A stretch of 57,579 nucleotides of DNA from Chlorobiaceae bacterium (GTDB lineage Bacteria; Bacteroidota; Chlorobiia; Chlorobiales; Chlorobiaceae). This document shows positions 28,129 to 35,476 of the stretch, piece by piece. The notes beneath the pieces were generated by a model. That model saw nothing but the letters and a program-made list of their open reading frames with translations, had not been told where the DNA came from and ran no database searches. The position numbers were made by a program, and so were the translations under genes. The DNA lies in contig JAAXXY010000018.1 in NCBI GenBank assembly GCA_013334225.1, positions 1 to 57,579 on the forward strand. Direction: 5' to 3'. Positions within the stretch are counted from its first letter, which is position 1; every line of letters starts with the position of its first letter.

Positions 28129-28605
28129 ATGAAAAAAGAATTCTTTTCGGCATATAAACTGGCAGCAGTAATGCTTACGGTATTGACGCTATTTTTATCC
28201 GGATGCAGTGCCGAGCAGGCATCGCTCCCATTAAAGCCAGCTGCAGCTAAAACCGCCTTGCTTCATACAACCTGGCGGATTTCGGAAATAAACGGTTCGA
28301 AGGTTGTGTTCAGGCCGGGACAGAAGCTCGATGTTTCGCTTGTCTTTTCCAAGGGAGGCCAATTCAGCGGCACTACAGGATGCAACTATCTGAACGGTAC
28401 ATACATTCTTAAAAAGGATCAGCTGAACTTCGGTTCGCTGGCGATAACCCGCATAGCCTGTTCTCCTCAGCTCATGGCCCAGGAAAGGGAGTACCTCGGC
28501 GCAATCCGTAAGGCATCATCCTATGCGATAAACGCAAACAGTCTGAAGCTGTTCAGTGCCGATGGCCGAAAAATCATGGATTTGATTGCGGTGATGCGGC
28601 CGTGA
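28129..28605 (+). CDS. META-domain lipoprotein (HslJ-like)
   Basis: A 158-residue lipoprotein: hydrophobic signal, lipobox LSGC at about 23-26, then a META domain starting LLHTTWRISEINGSKV near 46 with the hallmark FSGTTGCNYLNGTYIL near 86-101 and TRIACSPQLMAQEREYLGAI near 113. META/HslJ proteins are envelope proteins linked to heat or antibiotic stress in enteric bacteria; their biochemistry is unclear. It follows htpX on the same strand, after about 200 bases, so a shared envelope-stress theme is possible but unproven. Confidence 0.83.
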   Translation: MKKEFFSAYKLAAVMLTVLTLFLSGCSAEQASLPLKPAAAKTALLHTTWRISEINGSKVVFRPGQKLDVSLVFSKGGQFSGTTGCNYLNGTYILKKDQLNFGSLAITRIACSPQLMAQEREYLGAIRKASSYAINANSLKLFSADGRKIMDLIAVMRP

Positions 28606-28752
28606 GTTAACGTGCGTGTCCTGAATTTTATTTTCGAGGATTGAAACTTAGTGGCGGGAGAAAATGTTCATAAAACCATTGCAAGCGTTTGCTATTTTTT
28701 TATTTTGATGGAAAGTCCTGCCGAACAGGGCCTGTTATAAAATAATTTGCAC

Positions 28753-28842
28753 ATGCGCACTACGAACACAAACAACCTTCCACAGATAGGCCTCGGGCTG
28801 ATTCTACTGAGCATGATCGCTCGGAGGGGGGGGGCTTTTTAG
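28753..28842 (+). CDS. Leucine-rich leader peptide of leuA
   Basis: A 29-codon frame from ATG 28753 to TAG 28842, reading MRTTNTNNLPQI then GLGLILLSMI then ARRGGAF. Five codons are Leu (CTT, CTC, CTG, CTA, CTG), four of them within codons 14-19, plus three Ile. It ends 98 bases before leuA, with an intrinsic terminator between. This is the architecture of amino-acid attenuation leaders: ribosome stalling at Leu codons in leucine shortage would favour read-through. A weak point is that no clear ribosome site precedes the ATG. Confidence 0.75.
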   Translation: MRTTNTNNLPQIGLGLILLSMIARRGGAF

Positions 28843-28873
28843 TTCGTTTTGCACAGAAAGGAAAAACAGTTCG

Positions 28874-28908
28874 AAAGCCGCCATCCTTCCAGGGTTGGAG
28901 GCTTTTTT
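28874..28908 (+). terminator. Attenuator terminator before leuA
   Basis: AAAGCCGCCATCC (28874-28886) pairs with the strand 28893-28905 (GGTTGGAGGCTTT) with two mismatches, loop TTCCAG, then a T run to 28908. It lies between the leader peptide stop and the leuA ribosome site. The nine-G tract at 28826-28834, near the leader's end, could pair with the CC-rich 28878-28890 arm as the competing structure. Confidence 0.75.
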
Positions 28909-28939
28909 CGTTTAATGGACAAAAGGAGAGGATGAAGCA

Positions 28940-30622
28940 GTGAAGAAAATGAACTTCGAAAAGTACAAGGCATATCCGACGGTTCCCATTTCAGACAGGA
29001 CCTGGCCGGATAAAACGATCACCAAAGCGCCGATATGGTGCAGCGTCGACCTTCGTGACGGGAATCAGGCGCTTCCGGTGCCGATGAGCGTCGAAGAAAA
29101 GGTTGCCATGTTCCAGTTGCTTGTTTCTGTCGGGTTCAAGGAAATTGAAGTCGGCTTTCCTTCCGCATCCGCGATCGAATTCGCGTTTGTTCGGAGACTG
29201 ATCGAAAAGCAGCTTATCCCTGACGATGTCACCATACAGGTGCTTACACAATCGCGGGAGCATCTGATCCGGAAAACGTTTGACGCCATCAGGGGTGCCA
29301 AAAACGCCATTGTCCACCTGTATAACTCGACCTCAACCCTTCAGCGCGATGTCGTGTTCCGCAAGAACAGGGATGAGATCAAGGCTATTGCAGTCGAAGG
29401 AACGGCGCTTGTCAGGCGTCTGAAGGATAAAAGCGGTAATCCGGGCATCCGTTTCGAATACAGCCCGGAGAGCTTCACCGGTACGGAGCTGGACTATGCG
29501 CTCGATGTCTGCCATGCCGTTATGGATGCCTGGGGGGCGACGGCGGAAGAGAAAGTCATTCTCAACCTTCCCTCGACCGTCGAGATGTCCCGTCCGAACA
29601 TCTATGCTGACCGTATAGAATGGTTCTGCCGGAATATCAGACAGCGGGATGCCGTAGTGATCAGCGTTCATACGCACAACGACCGTGGTACGGCTGTCGC
29701 TGCCGCCGAATTTGCCGTGATGGCAGGTGCAGACCGCGTCGAAGGAGCCCTGTTTGGAAACGGGGAGCGGTGCGGAAATATGGATATCGTCATCATGGCC
29801 CTTAACCTGTTCAGCCAGGGAATCGACCCGGAACTGGATTTTACCGAGCTGCCGAGGGTACGCGACGTATACCGGAAATGTACCCGCATGGATATTCATC
29901 CACGCCATCCCTATGCCGGTGAGCTGGTTTATACGGCATTTTCCGGTTCGCACCAGGATGCTATCAGCAAAGGGATGAAGGCGAATTTCCAGTCTTCCGG
30001 CTGTTTGTGGGCCGTTCCTTACCTCCCGATCGATCCGCGTGACGTCGGCTGCACCTACGAAGCGATCGTCCGCATCAACAGCCAGTCCGGAAAGGGAGGC
30101 ATGGCCTATGTCCTGGAGACCGATTACGGCATACAGATACCGAAATGGATGCAGCCCGATTTCGCCGAAGCAGTTCAGGCCGTGGCGGACAGGACTGGTG
30201 TCGAGCTTTCACCGGAACAGATCCATGACTTGTTCTATTCCGAGTATGTGACCCTGAAAGAGCCTATTCACCTGAAAAAATGCCATATCGCATGGGATGA
30301 CATGGATCCCGATCGTAATGATGATGAAGCCACATCCCTCAGCTGCATTGTGCAGATGGACGAGAAGGAATTCAGCTTCGATGCGAAGGGTAACGGTCCG
30401 CTCGATGCCTTCGCGAAAGGGTTCGTCAAAGCAAGCGGTATCGAGTTCAGCGTCGAGGAGTATGCTGAACATGCCATCGGCCACAGTGCAGGCGCGACAG
30501 CTATCGCCTATATCAAAATCGGAACACCCGACGGGCACATTTCATTCGGTTCCGGGGTCGATTCAAACATCAGCCTCGCTTCGATAAAAGCCACGGTGAG
30601 CGCCCTGAACCGCCTTCCTTAA
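28940..30622 (+). CDS. leuA: 2-isopropylmalate synthase (long, type 2 form)
   Basis: A 560-residue enzyme for the first committed step of leucine synthesis: acetyl-CoA plus 2-oxoisovalerate. The TIM barrel shows WCSVDLRDGNQALPVPMS near 35 (metal Asp), EVGFPSAS, and SVHTHNDRGTAVAAAEFAVMAGADRVEGALFGNGERCGN near 240-280 (metal His pair). The C-terminal regulatory domain, from about 430, is where leucine feedback occurs. WPDKTITKAPIW and length mark the yeast/actinobacterial-type LeuA. GTG at 28940 with AAGGAG upstream; ATG at 28949 is an alternative. It stands alone, with leuBCD elsewhere. Confidence 0.96.
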   Translation: MKKMNFEKYKAYPTVPISDRTWPDKTITKAPIWCSVDLRDGNQALPVPMSVEEKVAMFQLLVSVGFKEIEVGFPSASAIEFAFVRRLIEKQLIPDDVTIQVLTQSREHLIRKTFDAIRGAKNAIVHLYNSTSTLQRDVVFRKNRDEIKAIAVEGTALVRRLKDKSGNPGIRFEYSPESFTGTELDYALDVCHAVMDAWGATAEEKVILNLPSTVEMSRPNIYADRIEWFCRNIRQRDAVVISVHTHNDRGTAVAAAEFAVMAGADRVEGALFGNGERCGNMDIVIMALNLFSQGIDPELDFTELPRVRDVYRKCTRMDIHPRHPYAGELVYTAFSGSHQDAISKGMKANFQSSGCLWAVPYLPIDPRDVGCTYEAIVRINSQSGKGGMAYVLETDYGIQIPKWMQPDFAEAVQAVADRTGVELSPEQIHDLFYSEYVTLKEPIHLKKCHIAWDDMDPDRNDDEATSLSCIVQMDEKEFSFDAKGNGPLDAFAKGFVKASGIEFSVEEYAEHAIGHSAGATAIAYIKIGTPDGHISFGSGVDSNISLASIKATVSALNRLP

Positions 30623-30628
30623 AACATT

Positions 30629-30668
30629 GACGAGGATGTCTCGGTTTTGCTGCCGAGACATCCTCGTC
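30629..30668 (+). terminator. Long hairpin after leuA
   Basis: A perfect 16-pair stem (30629-30644 with 30653-30668) and an 8-base loop begins 6 bases after the leuA stop. No T run follows, so it may end transcription weakly or protect the 3' end. The rest of the gap to 30869 is non-coding; it also contains an AACTGACT/AGTCAGTT inverted repeat near 30689-30724. Confidence 0.7.
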
Positions 30669-30869
30669 GTGTTATTCAACCCTGGAAACAACTGACTCCA
30701 GGTCGGCTTCCGTTTCAGTCAGTTCACAGATTGATGGAGCGTCCGGCTCTCATTTCCAGGCCGGATCCAGGCGTTCCAGGCAACTTATTCCACAGATTTC
30801 GACAGATGACCCGGGAGCCGTTATGGGCTCGACACTCTTTTCTGACAGATTTATGAGCCACCGCTCTGT

Positions 30870-30921
30870 AACGGAGAATTTCCGTTTTATTTTTTATCTT
30901 AAATGGAAATAATTTCCATTT
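30870..30921 (+). promoter_or_regulatory. Paired palindromic operators of the Zur-like operon
   Basis: Two palindromes lie just before the Fur-family gene. The proximal one, 30901-30921, is a perfect 10-1-10 inverted repeat, AAATGGAAAT-A-ATTTCCATTT, ending 5 bases before the start codon. The distal one, 30870-30886, is AACGGA-GAATT-TCCGTT. Both share a core of GGA, an A/T-rich centre and TCC. An AT-rich stretch (30887-30900) that could be the promoter -10 region lies between them. The likely ligand is the regulator encoded next, giving zinc-dependent self-repression. Confidence 0.7.
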
Positions 30922-30926
30922 GAATT

Positions 30927-31346
30927 ATGCGACAGCCACTGGAAGTCATCAGGAATGCCGGTTTGAAACTGACCCCGCGACGCAGGGAAATCGCCCTGCT
31001 TTTTGCAGAGACCCTCAAACCGCTTTCACCTCTTGAAGTCCAGGAACTTCTGAGAAAACGGTTCGGCAGGTGCGGACTTCCGGGGGTTTACCGGAATCTC
31101 GAAGCTCTGGCAGAATGCGGGTTGCTGCTTCGTCTCGCGGGCTTCGGCCGGGAACGGAAGTATATGTTTTGCCCGGGTCAGGAAAAACATCACCACCACC
31201 ATATTATCTGCGTTTCCTGCGGAAAAGTGGGGCATGTCGAAGGTTGCCTGTACCACGAAGGCATGATGCTTGGCGGGTACCGTGTGCTGTCGCACATCGT
31301 GCAGTTCGAGGGTTTATGTGAAAACTGTCTGCCGAAAAAACCATGA
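30927..31346 (+). CDS. zur: Fur-family metal regulator, probably Zur
   Basis: A 139-residue Fur-family repressor. Winged-helix half: LTPRRREIALLFAET, then SPLEVQELLRKRF and the recognition helix GLPGVYRNLEALAECGLL near 45-62. Metal half: HHHHHIICVSCGKVGHVEGC near 90-109 and a final CENCLPKK, giving the two CxxC pairs of the structural zinc site. It is the first gene of an operon with a zinc-type ABC importer (ATGA overlap), so zinc rather than iron is the likely signal. Manganese cannot be excluded. Confidence 0.85.
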   Translation: MRQPLEVIRNAGLKLTPRRREIALLFAETLKPLSPLEVQELLRKRFGRCGLPGVYRNLEALAECGLLLRLAGFGRERKYMFCPGQEKHHHHHIICVSCGKVGHVEGCLYHEGMMLGGYRVLSHIVQFEGLCENCLPKKP

Positions 31347-32287
31347 CGACATTCCGTAAAATAAAAGAAACGTTCAGGGCTTTTCTGTTGGTGGTGCCGT
31401 TACTGCTCGTGATTTCTGCATGCCGACCACCCTCCGAAGAGAAACGGTTTCATGTGGTGACATCGATCATGCCGCTCTCTTATTTTGTCGAACGTATCGG
31501 TGGCAATCATGTTACCGTATCGGTCATGGTGCCTCCCGGGGGTGATCCTCACAGTTACGAGCCTACTCCGAAACAGATGGTGTCGCTCCGTAAATCCGCA
31601 CTGTTTATAAAAACCGGATCAGGGATCGAGTTCGAGCTTGACTGGATGCCCCGTATTCTTTCTCTCAACCCGGGACTCAGCATTTGCGACGCTTCGGAAG
31701 GTGTGCAACTGATTCCGATGACAGAAGGGGAAGATGTGCATGGCGAAGAGCATCACGGCGTTGGTGCGGCACATCAGCATCTTCATCATCAACATGCAGG
31801 TACTGATCCCCATTACTGGCTTACTCCGGAAAACGGCATGATCATGACAAGGAACATTGCCCGTGCCCTTGCAGAAGCTGATCCGTCGCATAAAGAAACC
31901 TATTCGGCAAATGCCGCAGCACTTATCGGAGAGCTTCAGTCACTCGACAGGGAAATAAAAGAAAAGATTGCAGGTGCGAGGATCAGGAAGTTCCTTGTTT
32001 TTCATCCGGCCTGGGGTTACTATGCACATACCTATGGACTCGAACAGATAGCGGCTGAGGCGGAAGGCAAAACGCTGACACCCGTGCAGATGCAACATGT
32101 CATTCAAACTGCGAGAAAAAACAGAATAAAGGTTGTTTTCATCTCCCCGCAGTTCAATTCATCGCAGGCAGAAGCGATCGCCGCTGAAATTGAGGGGCGG
32201 ATACTTGCCGTCGATCCTCTTTCGGCCGATTATCAGGAGAATCTCAGACGGGCAACGTCACTGTTCCTGAAGGCAGGTCATGAATAA
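31343..32287 (+). CDS. znuA: Zinc ABC transporter substrate-binding lipoprotein
   Basis: A 314-residue cluster A-I metal-binding protein. Signal peptide with lipobox ISAC near residue 28 (LLLVISACRPP). Metal ligands: HVVTSIMPLSYFVERIGG then GGDPHSYEPTP (first His), a His-rich loop (HGEEHHGVGAAHQHLHHQHAG, about 133-153), DPHYWLTPEN (His), FHPAWGYYAHTYGL (His) and a final Asp in AVDPL. The His-rich loop is typical of zinc rather than manganese proteins. It overlaps zur by 4 bases and znuC by 8. Confidence 0.93.
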   Translation: MTTFRKIKETFRAFLLVVPLLLVISACRPPSEEKRFHVVTSIMPLSYFVERIGGNHVTVSVMVPPGGDPHSYEPTPKQMVSLRKSALFIKTGSGIEFELDWMPRILSLNPGLSICDASEGVQLIPMTEGEDVHGEEHHGVGAAHQHLHHQHAGTDPHYWLTPENGMIMTRNIARALAEADPSHKETYSANAAALIGELQSLDREIKEKIAGARIRKFLVFHPAWGYYAHTYGLEQIAAEAEGKTLTPVQMQHVIQTARKNRIKVVFISPQFNSSQAEAIAAEIEGRILAVDPLSADYQENLRRATSLFLKAGHE

Positions 32288-33038
32288 CAGCGTCATTGAT
32301 TGTTACCGTCTGTCGGTTGAACTCGACGGTGCCAAGGTACTCGACGGGCTCTCTCTTTCGGTTTATGAGGGCGATTTTATCGGTGTTGTCGGTCCGAATG
32401 GCGCCGGGAAAACCACATTGCTCAGGGTTATCCTCGGACTCGAGAACTGTTCGGAAGGAAGCGTGAAGGTGTATGGTCATCCTCCGGGAAGTTTTCCCGA
32501 ACGGATCGGTTATGTGCCTCAACGGCTTTTTTTCGATCGTGATTTTCCCATAAGCACGAAAGAACTCGTTCTTATGGGGCGGCTTTCCAAAGCCAAAATG
32601 TTCCGGCAATACAGCAAAAGAGACACGGAAAAAGCCGATGAAGCGATCCGGACGACAGGGCTCACTCACCTTTCCGGACGCCGTATCGGAAGTTTGTCGG
32701 GAGGAGAACTGCAGCGGGCTCTCATTGCCCGCGCTCTTGCCGGAGAGCCTGACCTGCTGCTGCTCGATGAACCGACCGCGAGTGTCGATCCCGAGATGAA
32801 AACCAGCATTTATGATCTTCTTTTAAAACTCAGGGAGAAGATGACAATCCTGCTTGTCACTCATGATACGGGAATCATCAGCAGGCATGTAACGAGAATT
32901 GCATGCCTCAACTGCTCGCTTGAAATGAAAGAGCCCGGTTCCTCACTTGGAAGGGAAACCCTGGACGCTCTTTACCGTTATCCAGTCGATGTCATCCGGC
33001 ACCAGGACAGTATCGTCAAGCCACACGAGAAAAATTAA
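32280..33038 (+). CDS. znuC: Zinc ABC transporter ATP-binding protein
   Basis: A 252-residue ABC ATPase that powers uptake. Walker A is GPNGAGKTTLLR near 38-49, signature LSGGELQRALIARALA near 139-154, Walker B LLLLDEPTASVDPEM near 160, H-loop His in LVTHDTG near 196. The upstream binding protein and downstream permease give the metal type. No second ATPase is present. Confidence 0.94.
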   Translation: MNNSVIDCYRLSVELDGAKVLDGLSLSVYEGDFIGVVGPNGAGKTTLLRVILGLENCSEGSVKVYGHPPGSFPERIGYVPQRLFFDRDFPISTKELVLMGRLSKAKMFRQYSKRDTEKADEAIRTTGLTHLSGRRIGSLSGGELQRALIARALAGEPDLLLLDEPTASVDPEMKTSIYDLLLKLREKMTILLVTHDTGIISRHVTRIACLNCSLEMKEPGSSLGRETLDALYRYPVDVIRHQDSIVKPHEKN

Positions 33039-33043
33039 CCGTT

Positions 33044-33877
33044 ATGTCGTTTGAAATACTCCAGTACGAGTTCATGCGCAACGCACTTTTTGCCGCGCTG
33101 CTTTCAAGTATTGCCTGCGGTATTATCGGCAGTTACGTGGTAGTGAAAAAAATCGGTTTCATCAGCGGTGGTATTGCGCATACGGCATTCGGCGGTATCG
33201 GCCTCGGCTATTTTCTCGGAATCAACCCGCTTCTCGGGGTGATTCCTTTCAGTCTTGCATCCGCAGTGGCAATAGGTCTCATCAGCAGAAAATCGAAGGT
33301 TGCCGAAGATAGTGCTATCGGCACCTTCTGGGCTGTCGGAATGGCTGTCGGAGTCATATTCATAGGTCTGACGCCCGGTTATGCCCCCAATCTTTTCAGT
33401 TACCTGTTCGGCAATATCCTTACAGTTCCCCGCTTCGATCTGTGGATAATCTTCCTGCTTGACCTGCTGATCATTGTGGTGGTTTATCTTTTTTACAAGG
33501 AGTTTCTCGCGATTTCCTTCGATGAAGAGTATGCCGAGGTTTCTGGCCTTAATACAACATTCCTTTACCTGCTTCTCCTTTGTCTCATCGCATTGACTAT
33601 CGTGATTATGATGAGGATCGTCGGTATTGTGATGGTAATCGCGCTTCTGACAATTCCTGCCTCGATAGCGAGGAGCTTCAGCCGTACCCTTACTGGCATG
33701 ATGACTCTTTCCATCGCTCTTTCGGCAGGTTTCAGTATATGCGGTTTATGGTTATCCTTCCTGCTCGATATGGCTTCAGGGGCCATCATCGTTATCATTG
33801 CAGGCTTGTCCTTTTTTTTCGTGCATATTTTCAGATTTTCCGGTCAATGGCTGAAAGAAAAAAAAAGAAAGGCGTGA
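33044..33877 (+). CDS. znuB: Zinc ABC transporter permease
   Basis: A 277-residue ABC-3 family permease with about eight membrane helices. It begins EILQYEFMRNALFAALLSSIACGIIGSYVVVKKIGFISGGIAH, the family signature including the coupling region, and has the RIVGIVMVIALLTIPASIARSF stretch near 190-211. It starts 6 bases after znuC and ends the operon; a 12-pair hairpin follows. Confidence 0.94.
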   Translation: MSFEILQYEFMRNALFAALLSSIACGIIGSYVVVKKIGFISGGIAHTAFGGIGLGYFLGINPLLGVIPFSLASAVAIGLISRKSKVAEDSAIGTFWAVGMAVGVIFIGLTPGYAPNLFSYLFGNILTVPRFDLWIIFLLDLLIIVVVYLFYKEFLAISFDEEYAEVSGLNTTFLYLLLLCLIALTIVIMMRIVGIVMVIALLTIPASIARSFSRTLTGMMTLSIALSAGFSICGLWLSFLLDMASGAIIVIIAGLSFFFVHIFRFSGQWLKEKKRKA

Positions 33878-33886
33878 ATTATTTCA

Positions 33887-33916
33887 CCTGTCTCGCTGTT
33901 ATATCAGCGAGACAGG
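33887..33916 (+). terminator. Hairpin after the zinc operon
   Basis: CCTGTCTCGCTG (33887-33898) and CAGCGAGACAGG (33905-33916) pair perfectly over 12 bases with a TTATAT loop, 10 bases after znuB. No T run follows on the + strand. Confidence 0.65.
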
Positions 33917-34061
33917 CAAGAAAGCCATGTTACAGGAAATCAGCCCTTGATACATTGCGGTGCGGGGAACAGCAAAGAAGCTTCCACAGTTCTTCGTAAA
34001 TACGGTCTCTACAAAAGAACTGCGAGAAGATGAATAACTAACGTATTGTTGCCGGGATGGT

Positions 34062-34238
34062 TTATGCAGCAGCTTTGGCTTGCTTTTGTTCCTGGTACAG
34101 CATGATCATCGCAGCTGTAACACCAGGCACCCAGCCAAGCAGTGTAAGAATGCCTGTAAGCATGATTGTTCCGGCTTCCTTGTTCATGACAGCTGCGGGA
34201 GGAAGAATAACGGCAAGAACCCATCTGCGAATATCCAT
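34062..34238 (-). CDS. YqaE/Pmp3 family small membrane protein
   Basis: A 58-residue proteolipid. Translation from ATG at 34238 reads MDIRRWVLAVILPPAAVMNK, then a GWVPGVTAAMIMLYQ end, with two membrane helices (about 7-22 and 27-50). The pairing LAVILPP and LGWVPGVTAA is the signature of the Pmp3/UPF0057 family, stress-induced membrane proteins of bacteria, yeast and plants linked to salt or cold tolerance. A CCGGAG ribosome site lies 7 bases upstream. The charged tail (EQKQAKAAA) is typical of bacterial members. It lies convergent to znuB. Confidence 0.87.
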   Translation of the reverse strand: MDIRRWVLAVILPPAAVMNKEAGTIMLTGILTLLGWVPGVTAAMIMLYQEQKQAKAAA

Positions 34239-34460
34239 AGCAAGCTCCGGTTTTAATTAATTATTTTCTGAAAATTTAATACTTAAACAGACAACAAGCA
34301 ATGTTAAAAAAATGAATCTATGATTGACAACCAGGGATTAACCATGGTATTGCTTGTAATTTAAATCTAAAATTGTAAATTATAACCCCTTCGGATAATC
34401 AGCAGGGTAAACTGAAAAAAGGAATACCCTTGATTTATTGAAAACATAAATTGAACAAAC

Positions 34461-34766
34461 TTGTTAGATAAAGTTCATCCCTACGAGGCTTTGGATGATT
34501 TTGAGGTTTTAGACGAACCTAATTTTAATAATTTCAACACATCTCCAGAGCCACCAAGTCCTTACGCCGACCTTGAAAAAAAGTATCGAAAAAACCGGTT
34601 TAACAAAAACAGAAACAAGAAATCAACCGAGCTTTACGGTGTGACCGGCGTCGGTATACAGCCATTGTCGAAAACTGCAGATGGGAACAAGCTGCAGAAA
34701 AGAAAGCCGAAAAAGAAAAATTATTCCAAGGTTTCCCGCTCTGCTTCCGGTAAAAGGAACGCATAA
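34461..34766 (+). CDS. Hypothetical charged small protein
   Basis: A 101-codon frame opening with TTG at 34461. The first 40 residues are acidic and Pro-rich (VHPYEALDDFEVLDEP), the rest strongly basic (KKYRKNRFNKNRNKK, KKKNYSKVSRSASGKRNA), so the protein would be two-signed and disordered, perhaps RNA-binding. No ribosome site is seen. It lies in an AT-rich stretch after a 220-base gap. I do not recognise it; the clear charge pattern favours coding over chance. Confidence 0.5.
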   Translation: MLDKVHPYEALDDFEVLDEPNFNNFNTSPEPPSPYADLEKKYRKNRFNKNRNKKSTELYGVTGVGIQPLSKTADGNKLQKRKPKKKNYSKVSRSASGKRNA

Positions 34767-34908
34767 AAGATCCTGTCCTGCCGCCGTTATGGAAATATCA
34801 GCCGGATACCGTTCCGGAAGCGAAGAGTGTGCTGTTTTCTTTGAACTCTTCACAGAAGATTCGTAGTTTTAAAAGAGTATAACCTTCATCACGATATCTT
34901 TTTTTACC

Positions 34909-35424
34909 ATGCTGCTTATCAATCGTTTCATTCGTCTGATCGAAGACCACGCGGAATCTCTTTCGCTGAAATGGGTTCAGGAAATCCGCACCAACCCCCT
35001 GACCGGAGGGTATGCGAAGATATCCCGGGAGGAGCTTCATGACCTGGTCTTTGGCCGTTTCAGAACGCTCGGGCAATGGGTCGGAAAAAAAGAAGGCCGT
35101 GACAAGGATATCGCCCAGGCGTTTTATGAAATCGGGGTCCAGCAGGCTGATGCCGGCATCAAGGCGAGCGAAATGGTCTACTCGTTCATGCTCGAAAGAG
35201 ACCTGCTCTGGGAATACATCCTCGATGAAGGTATTGTCACCGAGGGTATCGACCTCAACAGGGCAATCGAGTTTTCAATACAGCTGAACTATTTTTATGA
35301 AAAAGCGGTCTACTTCTCGCTCGTCGGTTATGAAGAGAGAATGGCAACGAAACCCGAAGGCTCTGATGAAGCGGCATTTCATAAGACATTTGAGGGTTTC
35401 AAACACTGGATCGTCGTAAAATAA
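34909..35424 (+). CDS. RsbRD N-terminal domain-like protein
   Basis: A 171-residue all-helical protein. It begins LINRFIRLIEDHAESLSLKWVQEIRTN, with YAKISREELHDLVFGRFRTLGQW next and IKASEMVYSFMLERDLLWEYI near 85-105. This is the pattern of the globin-like RsbRD N-terminal domain found in stressosome regulators, here without a STAS partner domain. Function is therefore open: a stand-alone sensor or scaffold. A terminator follows. Confidence 0.65.
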   Translation: MLLINRFIRLIEDHAESLSLKWVQEIRTNPLTGGYAKISREELHDLVFGRFRTLGQWVGKKEGRDKDIAQAFYEIGVQQADAGIKASEMVYSFMLERDLLWEYILDEGIVTEGIDLNRAIEFSIQLNYFYEKAVYFSLVGYEERMATKPEGSDEAAFHKTFEGFKHWIVVK

Positions 35425-35444
35425 CAGAGTATCATAATTTTTTT

Positions 35445-35470
35445 AAAGGGGGCGTAAAGTCCCCTTTTTT
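35445..35470 (+). terminator. Terminator after the RsbRD-like gene
   Basis: AAAGGGG (35445-35451) and CCCCTTT (35461-35467) form a 7-pair stem with a 9-base loop, followed by a T run. Remarkably the next start codon (35477) is only 6 bases beyond the T run. Confidence 0.85.
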
Positions 35471-35476
35471 TATTCT

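Noticed and set aside
30647..30856. A 69-codon frame between leuA and zur
   Set aside because: It starts inside the hairpin after leuA, has no ribosome site and a composition unlike the neighbouring genes.
34009..34260. Frames of 67-71 codons on both strands near 34.1 kb
   Set aside because: They overlap the 58-residue Pmp3-like gene in wrong frames. The short frame carries the recognisable family pattern and the ribosome site.
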